Origin: Eimeria necatrix
Taxonomy: Eukaryota; Apicomplexa; Conoidasida; Eucoccidiorida; Eimeriidae
Assembly (NCBI RefSeq): GCF_000499385.1
Contig: NW_013654309.1
Coordinates: 1 to 64,000 of the forward strand
Direction of reading: 5' to 3'
Length of the DNA: 64,000 nucleotides
Position numbers and translations under genes: made by a program. Of the stretch, positions 24,301 to 37,415 are shown one piece after another. Below the pieces are notes generated by a model. That model was given only the letters and a program-made list of their open reading frames with translations, had not been told where the DNA came from and made no database searches. Position 1 is the first letter of the stretch. Each line of letters starts with the position of its first letter.

Positions 24301-27300
24301 CTGCCCTACACAAAAGCGGTCGACTTTGCATCATTCGTCGCAAGGAGCAGGTCTCAAATGAGCGTTCACGACTTTTATGTGGGAGTACGCAGCTCTCTAC
24401 CTTGCACTGTCAAAGACACGCCCATCACGTACATCCCAGTTGGGTATTCAGTTAAGGCGTCATGGCTTACTTTATTCCAAGTGTGTAGGCCTACTGCTAC
24501 GCACAGCTCTGTCGCTTTTTTGAATGCTGCAGCAAGTGGGGGACCTCTGCCCCTCGCGGGCCAAGCTGTAGCCTTTTTGAGAAGGAGGGCCATACTCCTG
24601 ACCGAGCTGTCTGCAGTAGCAGGAAATCCTCTCCTCTACAGAACGGCTACCAATGTTGCAAATGGGTCACGCACTGACACTACTCCTGTTGCATCTCTCA
24701 CGCATCTGCAACATCAAACTCAGCAGCAGCCAGTAGGAACAGATTCGCTTCAAAATGCCCAGGTTTCCCGTGAAGTAAGGCCTCCACTCAGCGCTGGGAC
24801 GCAGCAGCAAGACCAGGAACAAGAGAAGGTGACACAGGAACGGTTAGTTCGGGCCGTTCAGCATCTACTCGAAGTCGGAGCGGAAAGCCTGCAGCTGCTA
24901 GACGTGGACGGAGAAGTTCGGCATTTTTCAGTACTACACGAACAACTGAACTTTAAATGGTAAGGGGTTATGCTTTTGGAAAGCATCACGCATTGGGATT
25001 ACCTGTTAAAATTTTTCTAGAACAAAACACATCTTTCACTGCAGCCAGAGGTCGCAAAGCCAGTTAAGCTCACAATGCCTACTTGTCCCGATGCAGAGTT
25101 CAGAATTTCTGTGTGTTTGCAGCCTGCGCCGTCTCTCTCTTGGATGGACCATTACACCAGAGTTGCTGCAGCTTTTGTTCCTCTTCAGCAGTAGGAAGCT
25201 ACGGTCTCTACAAAAGCTTAATTTCAATGGCCCCGCACAAATTCATCCGGAGGCTTACATACATATAAACCACTCCAAAAGCGCCTTCATTAGCAGCAGC
25301 TGCTGCTCGTGGTGCGAACCACTGGTAGCTCCTTTGGAAGAAGCAACCCTACGACGAAGTGCAGGACTCAACAATTACGGACTAGGCCAAATACATCTTC
25401 AACTATACGCTCTTCTCAATTGCGGAGCATGCAGTGTCTCCGAGATAGAATACGCGCGGCAGCAGCAGCTGCAGCAGCAGTTGCTGATGCTTGGCAACAA
25501 CAAAAGGAATAGGGCCATTGTCAATGAAATAAAACGCCAGAGAGATCCGCTTTGCTTGGATATGATGGCAGCTGAAACCCTAAGTAAGCTGAAGCTTTCT
25601 AGTTCTTTGCATTATTCTTCATTTCGTGGTTTCAGTGGCGTAAATAATACTTGAGGCTGCAAATAATGAGGTTTCATGGCTAATCGCGTGATGCTCGTCT
25701 GTGAATTCATTACTTAAGGCTCTTTCTTGCATCGCCGTTCTCACTGCAGCTGTGCAGGCCAACGGGGTGGAAGGGGAGCAAGCCTTTGAAGGACCGCAAA
25801 AGGTGAAGGGCAGCAGATGTAACGGGAGCGTTTCTTACTGCCTCCCAGCCCTGTCTTAAGTGTTGACTAAAAGGCCTACACAGCCAGCAAAGTGTTTGCT
25901 GGCGAAAGCCTAAGCAGGACCATAGAACAGCAGCAGCAGAGAGGTGGCGACTCTATGTTACAACGTCAGTGCCCTTGCTTGCGTAGCATCTCATATGCAC
26001 GGAAAATCTCGCTTACCTTGTCTGCATCAGGATTCACGAGATGAAAGTCATGACAATACAGCAACATCGTCCCGCGCGACGGAAGAAGAGTCTGCAGAGC
26101 ACCTAAAGCAATCATTGGCCGCTTGCAGTGACGTGACTTTGGATCTTAGCCGAATGCTCCTCCATGAGGAGGGCCAATGCTCAAACAAGCCCAGCAAGAC
26201 GGCCGCGAGCTCCTGTCGCCAAAGGGTCCAGCAGGTAGGTTTTAATGGCATAGCCTACCGCTTTACCGCCAGGCGCCTGCGCCTCGTAGTCAGATACTGC
26301 ATCTTGCATGCAACATTAGTGCGGTGAGCGCAGGCTGGGTCCTGGCTGTGGCGTGCAATACCCTCTACTCTGCGTGGACTGGCAGGGTCTCGAGGGAGCC
26401 CTAGCGAGGCTGCTCGACCGCCTACAGAAGTTTCTCTGGAGACTGCCGACAGGCGCAGAACAGTGTACGTGACGGAGGCACAGGGATTTGCACAAACTGA
26501 GCAACTAGAATCCAATGCCCCTTCCCTTCAGAGCTGTCAAACTGAAGCTCGCCAAAGTGACCGAGAGGCAGTCCAACTTGAGCAAGAAGATGCAAAAGGA
26601 ATCCCGTCAAGACGGAGGAGGCCGTCTCCAAGCGACGCTGAAGACAGAGAGGCACCGAAAGCAGAGAGGACACCAGCGGCAGTGCCAGGCGTAAAGCCCC
26701 GTCCAAAGAGGCGGCGGTTGGTTGAGACACCAGGTGCAGGATTAAAAGGTGCAACAAAACTGAGCACTGAAACTCTCAGAAGGCACGTTGCCGAGTTTGC
26801 TCGCGAGCACCTTCCGCTCTTGGGCGATTTGGTATACCCACGCCTGGAAACTCTGTTTCCCGCGACAAAGGCCACCAGGCAGACCCAAAACGGCACAACC
26901 GAGAATTCAAGGTCGCTCCCCAAGGAATTTCCCGAAAAAGAGTACAGGCTCAAGCGCGCAGAGCTGCAAGTTCTGAAGGGCGTCACGTCCTTTCTGCTGG
27001 ACATGGCAGTGGACAGTCTTGGTTCCACACTGGCGGAACTTGACAGCAACACCCCCACAGCCCCCAGTGGCAGCTGCAGTGATAAAGCGTTCGAGACGTT
27101 CTCATCTGCTCAGTCCCTCTTGCCTGCTCTTCCCGTCAACGAAAGCTCCAGACATACAATAACAGGAGCCCCGGCAGCAGCGCAACGTGATGAACAGGTG
27201 CAATCCTCGCAATGCGGGATGCAGAAGCGGCACGAAGATGACGACGGGCTCTCCTTGTTGAAACTGCTGCAGTATTCTCCTTCCCCTCGCACTAGCTGGT

Positions 27301-28878
27301 CTCACGGTGTTTTTTTCAAGTACGCGTACGTTGACCTTGACTTTGAATGCCTTGCCACGTTTCGGATTTGCCTCTGCCACCACCCCTTGTTCATATTCTA
27401 CAAAGAACATGAGAAGGGGCTGCATGTCCTACATGTCGATGGTGAGTGGGAACTTATTCACCCGCTAGATCAAGTGATCCACTTCCTGCGGCTTTTCGTT
27501 CCCATTTATCAGCTTCTGAACGCCCTATGAATGATTTCCATCACTTCAGCTTCCCTTACTCGCTGCAACTCGCCTCTCGCTAAGTGTGCCGCTGTCATTG
27601 ATGCGACAGCTGCAGCGATTACCGGTTTCGAATGTGTCAGTGATGTCTGTGCTTGTGCAGGGGTTTTCAATGCTGCGGCAGATAGCGCCCAGGAGAAAAC
27701 GGGTAAGCTCGTTTTGTGCCCCTTGAAAGCACTTCTGTGATCTCGCAGGATTTCCGTGGTTGGTGCCTGGTCCCATTTTATTGGCTGGCCTGCAATATAC
27801 AACATCGGTTTGACCGCTGTCATTTCTGTATGTGCAGAGCTCTGGAGAGAACGGCTTTCTTACACTTATGTGTGCGACCCTGCCGTTCCTTTTGAACGAC
27901 AGCAGCAGCACCACCATCGACAGCAACAGCAACAACACAGCCGTCGCCACGAACAAAATCTAGAAACTCTGGAAGCGCCTGAGCCAGCAGGTATAAGATT
28001 AAACATTTCCTTTTGGGGGGCCCGCAGAGGAGGGAATCAGGCAGAGGTCAGGGACGGACCTGCAACGGGGAGAGGAGGCAGCAGCGAGGGTCCAATTCAC
28101 CTACAACTTCCTGCCGGGTCTACGGCCGGAGGCAGGGAGCTAACCGTAGCAACTCCCTCAATGCCTCGAGACGGAGACATACGGTTGTGCTCGGCTAAAG
28201 CTAGTCTCTGCCGTGGAGTTGTACAGCAACCTCGAGAGGAGGAAACGGCGTCGGTTCTTCTGCCACACGTAGGACCACAGATGACAGGTAATTAAATCTC
28301 TTGCAAGAGCAACGCCTTGTATCATCAAATCGCAGTCTGGCGCGCTCTGTCATTTCCATTCTTGAAAACTATGATGTAGCAATGCGGGTCCGATGCAAGA
28401 TCATGTTTTTCTTCGGAATTGTTCAAAACCATTTTAGTGTTCATGCTCTTCAGCGTTCTGTTTTGTTCATATCCTGATTATTCCCACCACCGCAAGGATC
28501 GGAAAGGATTGTGTCAACTGTTTTTCAACTTCCGATGCTGGCGCTGCAGGGTTCGATTTGTTCTGCCTGGAGATGTGGTCTGTCTTGTCTCTGTGTCGAG
28601 ATCAAGTATGTCCGCCTACCCTTCCTCAGTACCTTGGAGCGCTTAAACGACTCTGGCTCGAGGCGCTCACGCAGCAGCAGCGAGATATATATAGTAATAT
28701 CATCACGCCAAAATATATTGCTCGGCGGCTTAAGGCGCCTGATTTAACGTTTGAGGCTCTTCCACCATGGTGGCAGCAACAGCAACAACCTCAGAGCCGC
28801 AAGCGGCCTAAAGGGACAGGCGTGGCCTCGCCAAGTGTAGAAAGAAACCTGCCAGCGAGTTCACACGAACATATCTAG
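21398..28878 (+). CDS. Very large F-box / leucine-rich-repeat protein
   Basis: Predicted substrate-recognition subunit of an SCF-type ubiquitin ligase. Exon 1 (21398 to about 23475) has a Gln/Pro/Ser-rich disordered first half, an F-box at about residues 343-385 (LELSPLLLAKVLQLLPPGSV, then FGSTCWEARRVL), a poly-Ala run, and leucine-rich segments. Later exons: 23594-23758, 23892-24384, 24482-24959, 25045-25583 (LRR-like LRRLSLGWTITPELLQLL), 25750-25802, an exon ending 26234, 26334-27441, 27661-27702, 27838-28287 and 28550-28878. Phases match at every junction from 23594 to 25802, and from 26234 onward. Unresolved are the exon 1 to exon 2 junction near 23475 and the start of the exon ending at 26234. 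Together they encode roughly 1,850 aa, far longer than a usual F-box protein. Several introns are 97-99 bases. Splitting into two genes (for example near 25.9 kb) cannot be excluded, but continuous phase argues for one. Confidence 0.7.
22690..22738 (+). repeat. Poly-Ala coding GCN run
   Basis: Trinucleotide-type repeat encoding about 15 alanines interrupted by one serine inside the F-box protein. It is the same GC-rich amino-acid-repeat type as the CAG runs elsewhere in the window. Confidence 0.8.
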
Positions 28879-29089
28879 AAGGCGTGCACCCTTCTCCCGT
28901 TTTTCCTGCGAGTATCGCATCAGCATACCCACCAAGTGCAGTCTCTAACAATATATATGTTTCTTTGCCATTTGCTGAAACCATCGGATCCAAATTTTCT
29001 TTGCCCTTATATTTACCACTAGCGGAGGCCTTTGTTGAATCTGACGAGTAGCTCTGCAAACTTCGCAACAATTCGCTCGTTTTCTCCAT
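28808..29089 (-). CDS. Candidate small protein antisense to the F-box gene 3' end
   Basis: ATG-started 93-codon ORF with protein-like, charged composition (starts MEKTSELLRSLQSYSSDSTK, then KYKGKENLDPMV). It overlaps the last 71 coding bases of the F-box gene on the opposite strand if read to its own stop. A GTGGGT about two thirds through could be a donor, which would remove the overlap. No family recognised. Confidence 0.33.
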   Translation of the reverse strand: MEKTSELLRSLQSYSSDSTKASASGKYKGKENLDPMVSANGKETYILLETALGGYADAILAGKTGEGCTPSRYVRVNSLAGFFLHLARPRLSL

Positions 29090-30345
29090 ATCAGTTCACG
29101 GGACAACGTGTGTGCGCGAAAAGTTCGTCACCGTGTTGTTTCCGCAAGGTCTGTTTTATTATGCCTCTGCGCCAGTGGCCCCAGTTTTACTTCAAGAACT
29201 ACCTCTGCACGGCAGGCTCAACGGATGCCGCTAAACAATACTTGGCATTCATATGTTGGCAAAGTGTCAACAGAGCAAGCGCGGTAGGCTAAACAAATGA
29301 GTCGATGTACTGAAATTGACCAATATACAGGCAGTCGACAAAAGACCTTTACTGAGCTTAGGCCGATAGCCCTAGTGCGTTGTTTCCTAATTTTTACAAC
29401 ATGTACAGCTCCTATTGCTCTAAACCAAGAGCGATTCGAGCAAGATGATATCCACATAAAGATGAATTGTATGAATGAGCTAGCTAGGCCTGAGCGAAAT
29501 AATTGCGGCACCAACAAATTCAGCAAGGGACATAATGTGAGCTCGCCACAGACGCAGATGCCTTGAGTAAGGCCTCTGATGTACGTTTTAGAGAGACGGT
29601 GAAGCTTCCAGCAAAATACAATGATAACAACTCTCAAACGGCGTGACTTCGGTGCTGTCGCAGTGGACCGTCCGAGGATTGCACTTATCTCAACAACAGT
29701 GTTAGCCACATTGTGAAGAGCCGGTCGGAAGGAGAAATACAGGATTAGTTGATCACAACATTTGAAAACAAAGATTGCACAGAAATTTCTAGGGCACTAG
29801 CCTCTTTGCCTGGCACCAGTAACGCGTACCAGCAGGGACCCTTGTGGCTGTCATGTTACCGTCACTGTATCTAAACTGCAATGCCTTTATTGCCTTTTAT
29901 GCATTGCCAAGAAGTTCTAGAGAGGCGATTTGCCAAAAACATCTAGCTTTTCGACCCTGGCAAAAGTAGTTCTGTTCCTTGGCCATTTGAGAAGCAGGCC
30001 TAACATGAGTTTCCCTAGCAGGGTATTCAAGCAGCCAAAGAACGGACGTCATTGCCAGTATAACTCAGATCAGCGCACTGTTACTCGGCATGCTGTCCAC
30101 AAACTTCATTTGCTTTGAATACTGTATGCTGTTACCTGAGGTCCAACGCCAGCATTGCTGGTGCTCGCAACGTTGTTTCTCTCTACGAATAAAAGCAATT
30201 TAAGTATATACTACAGCGTAGTGCGTCTAGTCTAGGCTAATTTTTGCCAATGCAAAATCCATTGGGTCTCCCCCTACTGAGAGCCTAGCGCAATCTACAC
30301 AAGGATACAACGTGTTTGTCAAGGTCAACCTCTGATTGCAAGTCA
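29090..30345. other. Convergent intergenic spacer
   Basis: Between the F-box gene and the 3' end of the 2,221-aa gene. It holds an ATG-started plus-strand ORF at 29297-29566 (89 aa, MSRCTEIDQYTGSRQK) and a 163-codon minus-strand ORF (29218-29709) without an ATG at its start. Neither has domains or splice context that would make me call it. Confidence 0.4.
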
Positions 30346-33300
30346 CTAAATGCTCTCTGCCTCGACTGCCGCTGCACTGTTTCTGCATACATTGCGAACA
30401 GGAGGCAGATAAAAGGGTGCTGATTGTTCTGGATCAGCAGACTGCGTTTGTCTTCCTTGCCTTTGCGGTGCTTCTGGTACATCCGTGTGGCAGACAAGCA
30501 TAGGGCTGTGATACAGGCAGGTTTGATGTATATCTGCGTCGAAGGTAGGCACCGACTGCTCATATCTGCTAGTTGCATTACTTTTCCCCCCATTACTAAG
30601 AGAGCTGAGGCAGCGCTTTGTCCGTATCATGCTTGCTACGCCGGCACCTTCTGCATGTGCTGAAAGCTGTGTGTCTTGTGATGAAATGTGAGAATCACAG
30701 CAAATGTTCACGCCATGCTTCAAGAGAACCCCACACTTTTTGCCCGAATTCCTCGTTTTATCCAGGCTGCATGGAGAAGGAAACCTTCCCGCTGAAGCTT
30801 GCAGGGTCTTCCTAGATTTAGTCTTCTTCCTGTCCTGCCCTGTATATGTTTTTCTTAGCCGGAAGTAAATGTTATCCTCCAAAAGCTTCTGTGTACGGAG
30901 AAGAATGAGATTTTTCTGCCTACGCACACTATCTGTAAACAGTTGGTTAAAGATTGAGATGCTTGGATCCCGCTGATACGCCACGGGTACTGCTTTGCAG
31001 CCATACCTTCCTGGCGTGCCTTGCACGCCTTCCAATAAAGGCACATCTGTTCCTTCGTGGCAAGAAGCTACCGGGTAAAATTGTTTCCTCGTTCTACTTC
31101 CTTTGCATTGTAGTGGTGTAATGCTGTTCCTAGGTTCAACTTTTCGACCCAGAGGTGAAGTGTCTGTACAAGATCGTCTCATACTTAAAGTGTTGGTCTC
31201 GCCAACACCCCTACAACTGGGAAGAACGGCACTACCTGCTGGACAACGTGCTGGCCGAATAATATCCGTATGCATGCCTTCCCAACAGGGGGAGTTGCTT
31301 TCGTTAAATTGAAGTCCAGTTGCAGCAACTGTACGTGCATTCGTCAGTCTACATGCCGATGCCAAGCCTGCCTGGTGATATGATTCTCCTTCTGCAATGC
31401 TGACTCCTGCACGCACTTGCATTACTGGTGATGGAAGCGCAGGCTCCAGCCCTGCAATAGGTCTTATGTATGCACTCCCAGATTCAATTCTTGGGATGTG
31501 TGGGCTTGGATGATTTCGTCTAATTGTATCTTCGTGGTATGAGTGTTCTTCTGCAGTGCTGACTTCTGCAGGCGTTTCCATTACTGGTGATGGAAGCGGA
31601 GGCTCCAATCCTGCAATAGGTCTTACGTATGCACACTGAAACTCGACTCTTGGGATATGTGGACTTGGCTTATATGGAGTAATTGCATCTTCTGTAGCAG
31701 GTGTTGGCTGCGATATATGACCCAGCATCGGACAATATTTTGTTTTATTTCGTTCATCCGCTCCTATGTCACATGGCGGCCGGGTAGATGCGGTGGCTGC
31801 TTCACGAATAGGCGACAAAGTGTTTTGGATTTTCCCCTCATTTAGCTTGTTCGACGCCTTAGCAACGCAAGAAGAATCGCCTGAGGTAGCCCGAAAAGTT
31901 TCGCCGTCAACGAGTCTCCCCTGTGTTATTCCATGGCTTTCTTGCTGTATCTGTCCTCCAAGCGACGTACGATCTGCCAGTAGCTGGTGCTGCACATCAG
32001 ATACCTTATTCCTTTTTGCCGCGAGAAGTGCACTTTGTCCATTCTCTCTGCTGCTTTCTACAGGCTCACGTGGAGGTGGCGCGACATTTTGAGGGCTAGA
32101 AAGTAGGGCCTGTACTCGCTGTTCGCATGCGCCGACGGCGGCGACAGCTGCAGCGGCTGCTGCTGCTGCTGCTTCAATAAGCCCTGAAATTTTTTGTCTA
32201 CTGCGACCTAAACTTCTTCCTCGGCGTTGTATGCAACCTACTTTCAAGCTCCGTCCCAAATTTGATCTTCTCAGCGCGTTCGCACTGCTGATACAGCTTC
32301 TCCACAAGGCTGTCTGACTCCGCTGTTGATCTAGTTGTGCCTGCTGAAGCTGCATTGTCATTTGGAGTTGCTCTTGCTGCACAGTAAGCTGCTGCTGCAG
32401 CAACTCCGCGTGCTTGCACTGCCTTTGTAATCTGTCCCGTAAAGCATTCTGCTTCAAGTACAAAGCGTCAGAAAAGCAGCTTGGGAGTAGCAACATCCCG
32501 CGCTTTTGATGTTGCAGCTCGAACTGCAGCAGCCGACCATTCCACAATAGGCTGCCAGGATATGGATGGTAAGCACGGTCCCGTCCCCTGTACCGATGTA
32601 GCCTGCTGCAGCAGTATCCGCTCGCAGATGCGTTGTGGCTTCCAGTTGCTTGCCTCCTCTGCTTCCTGGGGGCACGGAGGATGCTGCGACCACGAACGTG
32701 CAACGATTCCTGTATGTGGGGTTCTTCGCTTTCATGCTGGAAACAATGCGCAGAAATGTGAGTAGCAGGACAGTAGTCGCCTTTGTCTCTTTCGTATGCT
32801 CCGTCACCTTGATTATGCTGCAGTTTGGGAATACCAATGTCTTCCTGAACCTGGATGGTGTGAGCAGGATTCTGCTCTTCAGGCGAGCATTCCATGAACA
32901 CGTTGCTCTCTGCTCCGACAGCTGGGCAGCGCACAGGGGATGTTATGTAGGTGGCGCTATTCTGCTGCTTTGCAGGGAAGTGCAAGTGCACGATCTGCTG
33001 CAGAGTTCGAAAGCTTCCGTTGCACAAATGGAAACGTTCAGAGGCACCTGCTGTTTGTGTGGTCAGTTCTGCTATGTAATTATGAGATGCCTCGTTGTTG
33101 GTTGTTACGCGATGTGGCACAAGATCAGAAGGCCCGATTCCAAAAGCCCCTGCCTGCTGTAGTGCACACTGCTGCATAGCCTCTTTGGCAATGCTGCATG
33201 ACATCCCCTCTTCGGCATCACTGACTCGCTTACCGTGTCCCTCTCTAGTCTTAAAAGCTTCCACACCACTTTCCTCAGCATCAGAATTTTTGACAAGAGT

Positions 33301-36300
33301 TATAGCCCCACCGTGCCACCTCCCTCTGGGTATGCGGGTGCTTGAGGCTGCTCGCAGACCTAGCAAAGCGTTTTGAGACCTCGCAGCATGCCTTGGAGAG
33401 ACAAATGGAACTATGGCTGAAAACGAACGACTTGTCAAAGGCCAATCAACTTGCATCGAGCGCGACAAATCATCCTCCGGACTAAGCACAGGGTGGGAAA
33501 GGCCTGGTGCTCTGTTGAGCGAGAACGATCTACTATGGTTGCCGAAGCTGCGTCTACCACTGCTGCGTACGGCATGGCCACGCGCAGTGCCTCCACAGAT
33601 ATCTTCCTTCAAGCATGCTTCCTGACATAGGCGTGGAAGCTGCGGAGAAACATCAGTTGATAGGGCTTCGGTTTTGCCAGTAACGTCAGCGACTGCATCA
33701 TTTCGCACGGATTCGCGGAAGGCAGTAGTGTCACCTACATGCCTGCCAGCTTCGTCCGCTAGCGCCAGCCCAAGATGATGTGATTGTTCCCCTGATGAAG
33801 CCACTGCACTGCTTTGTGCATCGTTCGCTTCCACTGCCACTGATGCACGCAGTGTGGCTTCTGACTTGGGGTAAGCCACCTCTGCAAGGTCTGACAGCAC
33901 AGTTTCGGTGGCTGCCACTTCTCGCGATGCTACTGATGGCGGAGCAGCAATGTTTGCATGTCCCAAAACGCATGAAAGCGTTCTGGAAATATGCTTCGAT
34001 GCTTTTTGCAGTGCGCATTTGCGGAGTGGTAGCCGTTCGACGCTGTGGATCTTCGGATCTACACAGGAAGTACTTCGCCAGTATAGTTTCTTGCCGCCAG
34101 AGAGGCCAAAGGCAATTCCCTGCGGTACCAAATGTCGACGCCCGTCATCTGTGGACAAAACGCTGTGGTCATCAGCGTCTCTAGCCCTATAATGTGCGGT
34201 CTCTTCTACAGTTAGCTTTCCTATGAGTGTACAATCCTCCAAAATCCTCTCCGGTTGGGAGAGAACTAGGGGGCTCTCTCCGAGCTCAGGCAGTCCATCA
34301 CTATCTATCGCAGACCCTACGAAGGTCCGAGGCTCGCCAATATATTTTCCACTGTTGAGCTGCTGGCCATGTTGTTGCCCGCGTGAAGAGCAGCTACCAT
34401 CTTCCGATTTTTTTTGGCTATTGTCGTCCTTCGACAGTATTGCGCTTGTGTCCGTTGGTCCACTGTCCTCCTGATCACCACCGTCCAGTTGGTGGGAAGC
34501 GCTTCCAAGCTGTCTTCCTATATGAGCGTCTTGCTCCAAACCCACGTTTTGTGGCCCGTCGGCAAAAAACAGCTGCTTGTTCGTGATGCTAAGGCTCGGT
34601 ATCTGAGGCAGCTGTATGCTGAGGTTACCAGGTATGGAGTATGCGTCACTGCGATTCTCAAGAACAGATGTTTCTTCATCACGGGCAGGAAAGCACGGCC
34701 TATGGTCACCCTCCAACTCTACTATATCGATGACAGTATTCCTTCCCGCTACTGACTTGATTTTGGATTTTTCACTGGACTTATCTTTGCTACTGCTATT
34801 TTCTCTACAGATATTTTTATCAAGCACGAAACCGGAACTAGCTGTTAGTAGCACGGGAAATACGTCATGATTGGTCAGTGGCTCCTTCGCATGGTCATGC
34901 ATCGTGGCCGTCTGAACTTCAGGCATTTTCGTGGGAACCTCTCGGCATTCCACTTCAGCTTGCGGCTTGATTTTAAAGACTTCAGGGGGAGGAACTTCCA
35001 GTACGTCTTCTTGACTACAAGAAGCGGCACAAGAAGGAACTGAGCAGCCTATAACATTGTTCTCTGGGGTACTTTTGGTGATGAGGAACTCAAGGTGCCG
35101 CTGAGGGGACTTCCGGGACTTCGATTTTCTTGGCGAGACACACGTTGGCGCAAAAGCAAATCTCTGTCTCACGGATGTTCTAGCCCTGCAATGGGAGTTG
35201 AAAATACCCTTGTCTCCAGCATAACCCTGGTACACATCACTCCTCGCCCGTCGACGAGGCTGGAGACCATCTGGAGAGCGCGCTTTGCGTATGCCTGAGG
35301 TGCCACATATGTGAAGCCTCGATTGGGGACGGCGTCGATACCTTTTGATATGTTAATCTAACTTATCACCGCCACTGTACCCAGCCGAGACCACGTTTTT
35401 GGCAAGGCCGTGGTGCTGGGTGAGAGCAAATCACGGGAATTCATGAGGGGCTCAGTACTCAGGGTGGTCAAGTTCTGTAGCAGGACACCAAGCGGATCGT
35501 GCCGCCTGCTCTGCTTACCTCTTACGCGGGGCCTCAGGGCGGCGTACCTCTGGAGGCATCTCCGATCGGTGCAGCTTTCTGAGAGGGATGACGTGAGACA
35601 GCATTCGCTGCTCCTCGAGTTGATGCTTGCGTAGGGGCTGCTGACTTGTCTTCAGCTGAAACCGCAACCGTTTCAGAATGCTTGACTTCTTCGTGTAGAG
35701 CGTCTGCAAGGCTTGGAATGAAATTACCCTTTTTGGCATTTCCCACTCTTTGCAGGGCTTTCTCCTCCAGTACGCTACTCTCCAGATTGAAGTCATTGGC
35801 GTCTTCATGGAGAAGTTCCTCCTTGGTGAAGGTCGGGAGCGACTTCGTAGGTAAATTTTCAATAACCTGTTGCTCTTGTGCGTCGCCAACACCGCTCCCC
35901 CCGCTGGTCTGCACAGGCTCCTGCAGCCCTTGTTGTTGCTGCTGGTTTTGATCACACTGTGGCTCTGAGTCTGAAACGCGTGAAGTTTCTCGGGAGCCTT
36001 GCAGGTTTGATGGTGCAGCAGCAAATGTCGGCGGCGAAGGTGGGGGGCAAGCCTGCAACCCATCGCTACGGCCCGAGAGAAGAACTGACTTCTCGACTTC
36101 ACCAAGAGAGCGACTATCCATCGTCCGCGGCTCTTTCTTCTGCATGACCGACTGCGGGGAAAGGTCTCCTGGTTGCTCAGCTGCAGGAGCAACAGGGTGG
36201 CCAGTGAATTGCAAGGCAGCACCACAGGTGGAAACTCCTTTCTCCGGCAAATGGTGGCTTTGTTGGGTAGCGCCATTGCATTCAGTCGCTTCACTAGCTC

Positions 36301-37415
36301 CTACCAAAGAGGCTACGGGGCGGCAGTCAGTACAGGACCTTGCCTCTCTACCATTCGGGAGCTCCTGCGCTCCCTGTACTCCTTCCATCAGCTGTACGGA
36401 CAGATTCTTTGGGGAGCATGAGCTTCGGCCTGTACAGGAAGAAGTGCGCGCAGGCTCCCTTACCTGCCCAAACGCCCAACGCCATGCACAAGAACCTTTG
36501 CATGTCTCCTGGAAAATCCCCATGCTAGGAACGTAGGCTTTTGTGCACAACGTTCCAACAATTTCGCAGTGAATGCAGATTTGCTTCACTTGACCTATCC
36601 CAAGTTTATACGACGGGCCCAGTCTGAAGCTTATTGATGAGTATATTAAGCAGATTATTAGTGCACCTCCAGCTAGCCAGTGGGTTACCGCGTACCATTG
36701 AAGAAACGTGCCCACGATAAAGACTTGGCGATACTGCTTTGTCCGTGGCCGTGTTGACAGAATGGAACAAGCTGGAAAGGCCGATGGAAGATGCGGATAT
36801 ACTCCATTTTTCTTCCATTTCCTTTTGATCTTCACCTACGCCGCAGGGTGGAGGTAGGCGTGGGCTTTTCTGTAGCGTTTCCTCATAAAGAAGCACCTTT
36901 TGTGGCACATTTATCTGTGCAGTATAATGTGAAGGTGCGAATGCTCCAGGACGCGCACGCGGGGACTTTTGGTGAGCTGAAACTCCAAATCGTCCTGGAG
37001 AAGCATCCCGGCTGCGCGGTCTGCCAGTACGCAGGGAAAGTTCCGGTGTTGGGGCCTTTGGCGGAACTTCTGCCGCCTCTTTGGGACGCTCAATAGCTGC
37101 AGTTGGAAAAATATCGGCAGGTGAAGCTTCAAAAATCGTGTAACGGACTAGTTGACCCTCCTCAGCCTGCCGTCGACCATTCCAGGCGGAACTGGGTTTC
37201 TTTTCTGTGTTAAAGCATAATGGCCAGCGATCGCAGTCACACAGTGCTCTGCGGGTCCCAAAATGCTGCATGCAGCAGCAATTTGCGGTAATCGCTTCCA
37301 GCAAAACTGGTTGTGGTATCCACATCAAGAGCGAGCGCCAAAGCCAGCGAGGACATGCAGCCGTATGGGCTGAGTTCTTTGAAAAGTCCCTAATCACTCT
37401 TTTATCTATGGTCAT
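30346..37415 (-). CDS. Giant low-complexity protein, about 2,221 aa, three exons
   Basis: Exons on the minus strand: 36689-37415, 35548-36537 and 30346-35294, all joined in phase 1; total 6,666 bases. The start is the first ATG in the 5' ORF (37415); exons further 5' are possible. Exon 2 is acidic and Gln/Ser-rich. The 4.9 kb last exon is mostly disordered, with a Gln-rich helical segment (about 32250-32460, LLQQQLTVQQEQLQMTMQL), a poly-Ala run (about 32145-32180), a tandem duplication of 53 residues (31372-31668) and a basic Cys/His-poor C-terminal part with RRQKNLILLRTQKLLEDN. No enzyme domain, signal peptide or membrane segment is evident. A 4.9 kb exon uninterrupted by stops is strong evidence of coding. 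I cannot name the family; large disordered proteins of this type are common in coccidia. Confidence 0.8.
31372..31668 (-). repeat. Tandem duplication of a 159-base coding unit
   Basis: Two adjacent copies with a 159-base period (copy 1 at 31510-31668, copy 2 at 31372-31509) encode PSPHIPR..AY(V/I)RPIAGLEP.LPSPVM....VS.AE..SYH. The protein copies are clearly alike over about 46 residues while the DNA has diverged, so the duplication is old and the sequence appears to be under protein-level constraint. Confidence 0.9.

Noticed and set aside
35515..36294. 259-codon minus-strand ORF rich in Arg/Lys/Leu
   Set aside because: Shadow of exon 2 of the giant protein, whose own frame joins in phase at both ends.
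36538..36835. N-terminal part of the 433-codon minus ORF
   Set aside because: It corresponds to the intron between exons 1 and 2 of the giant gene.
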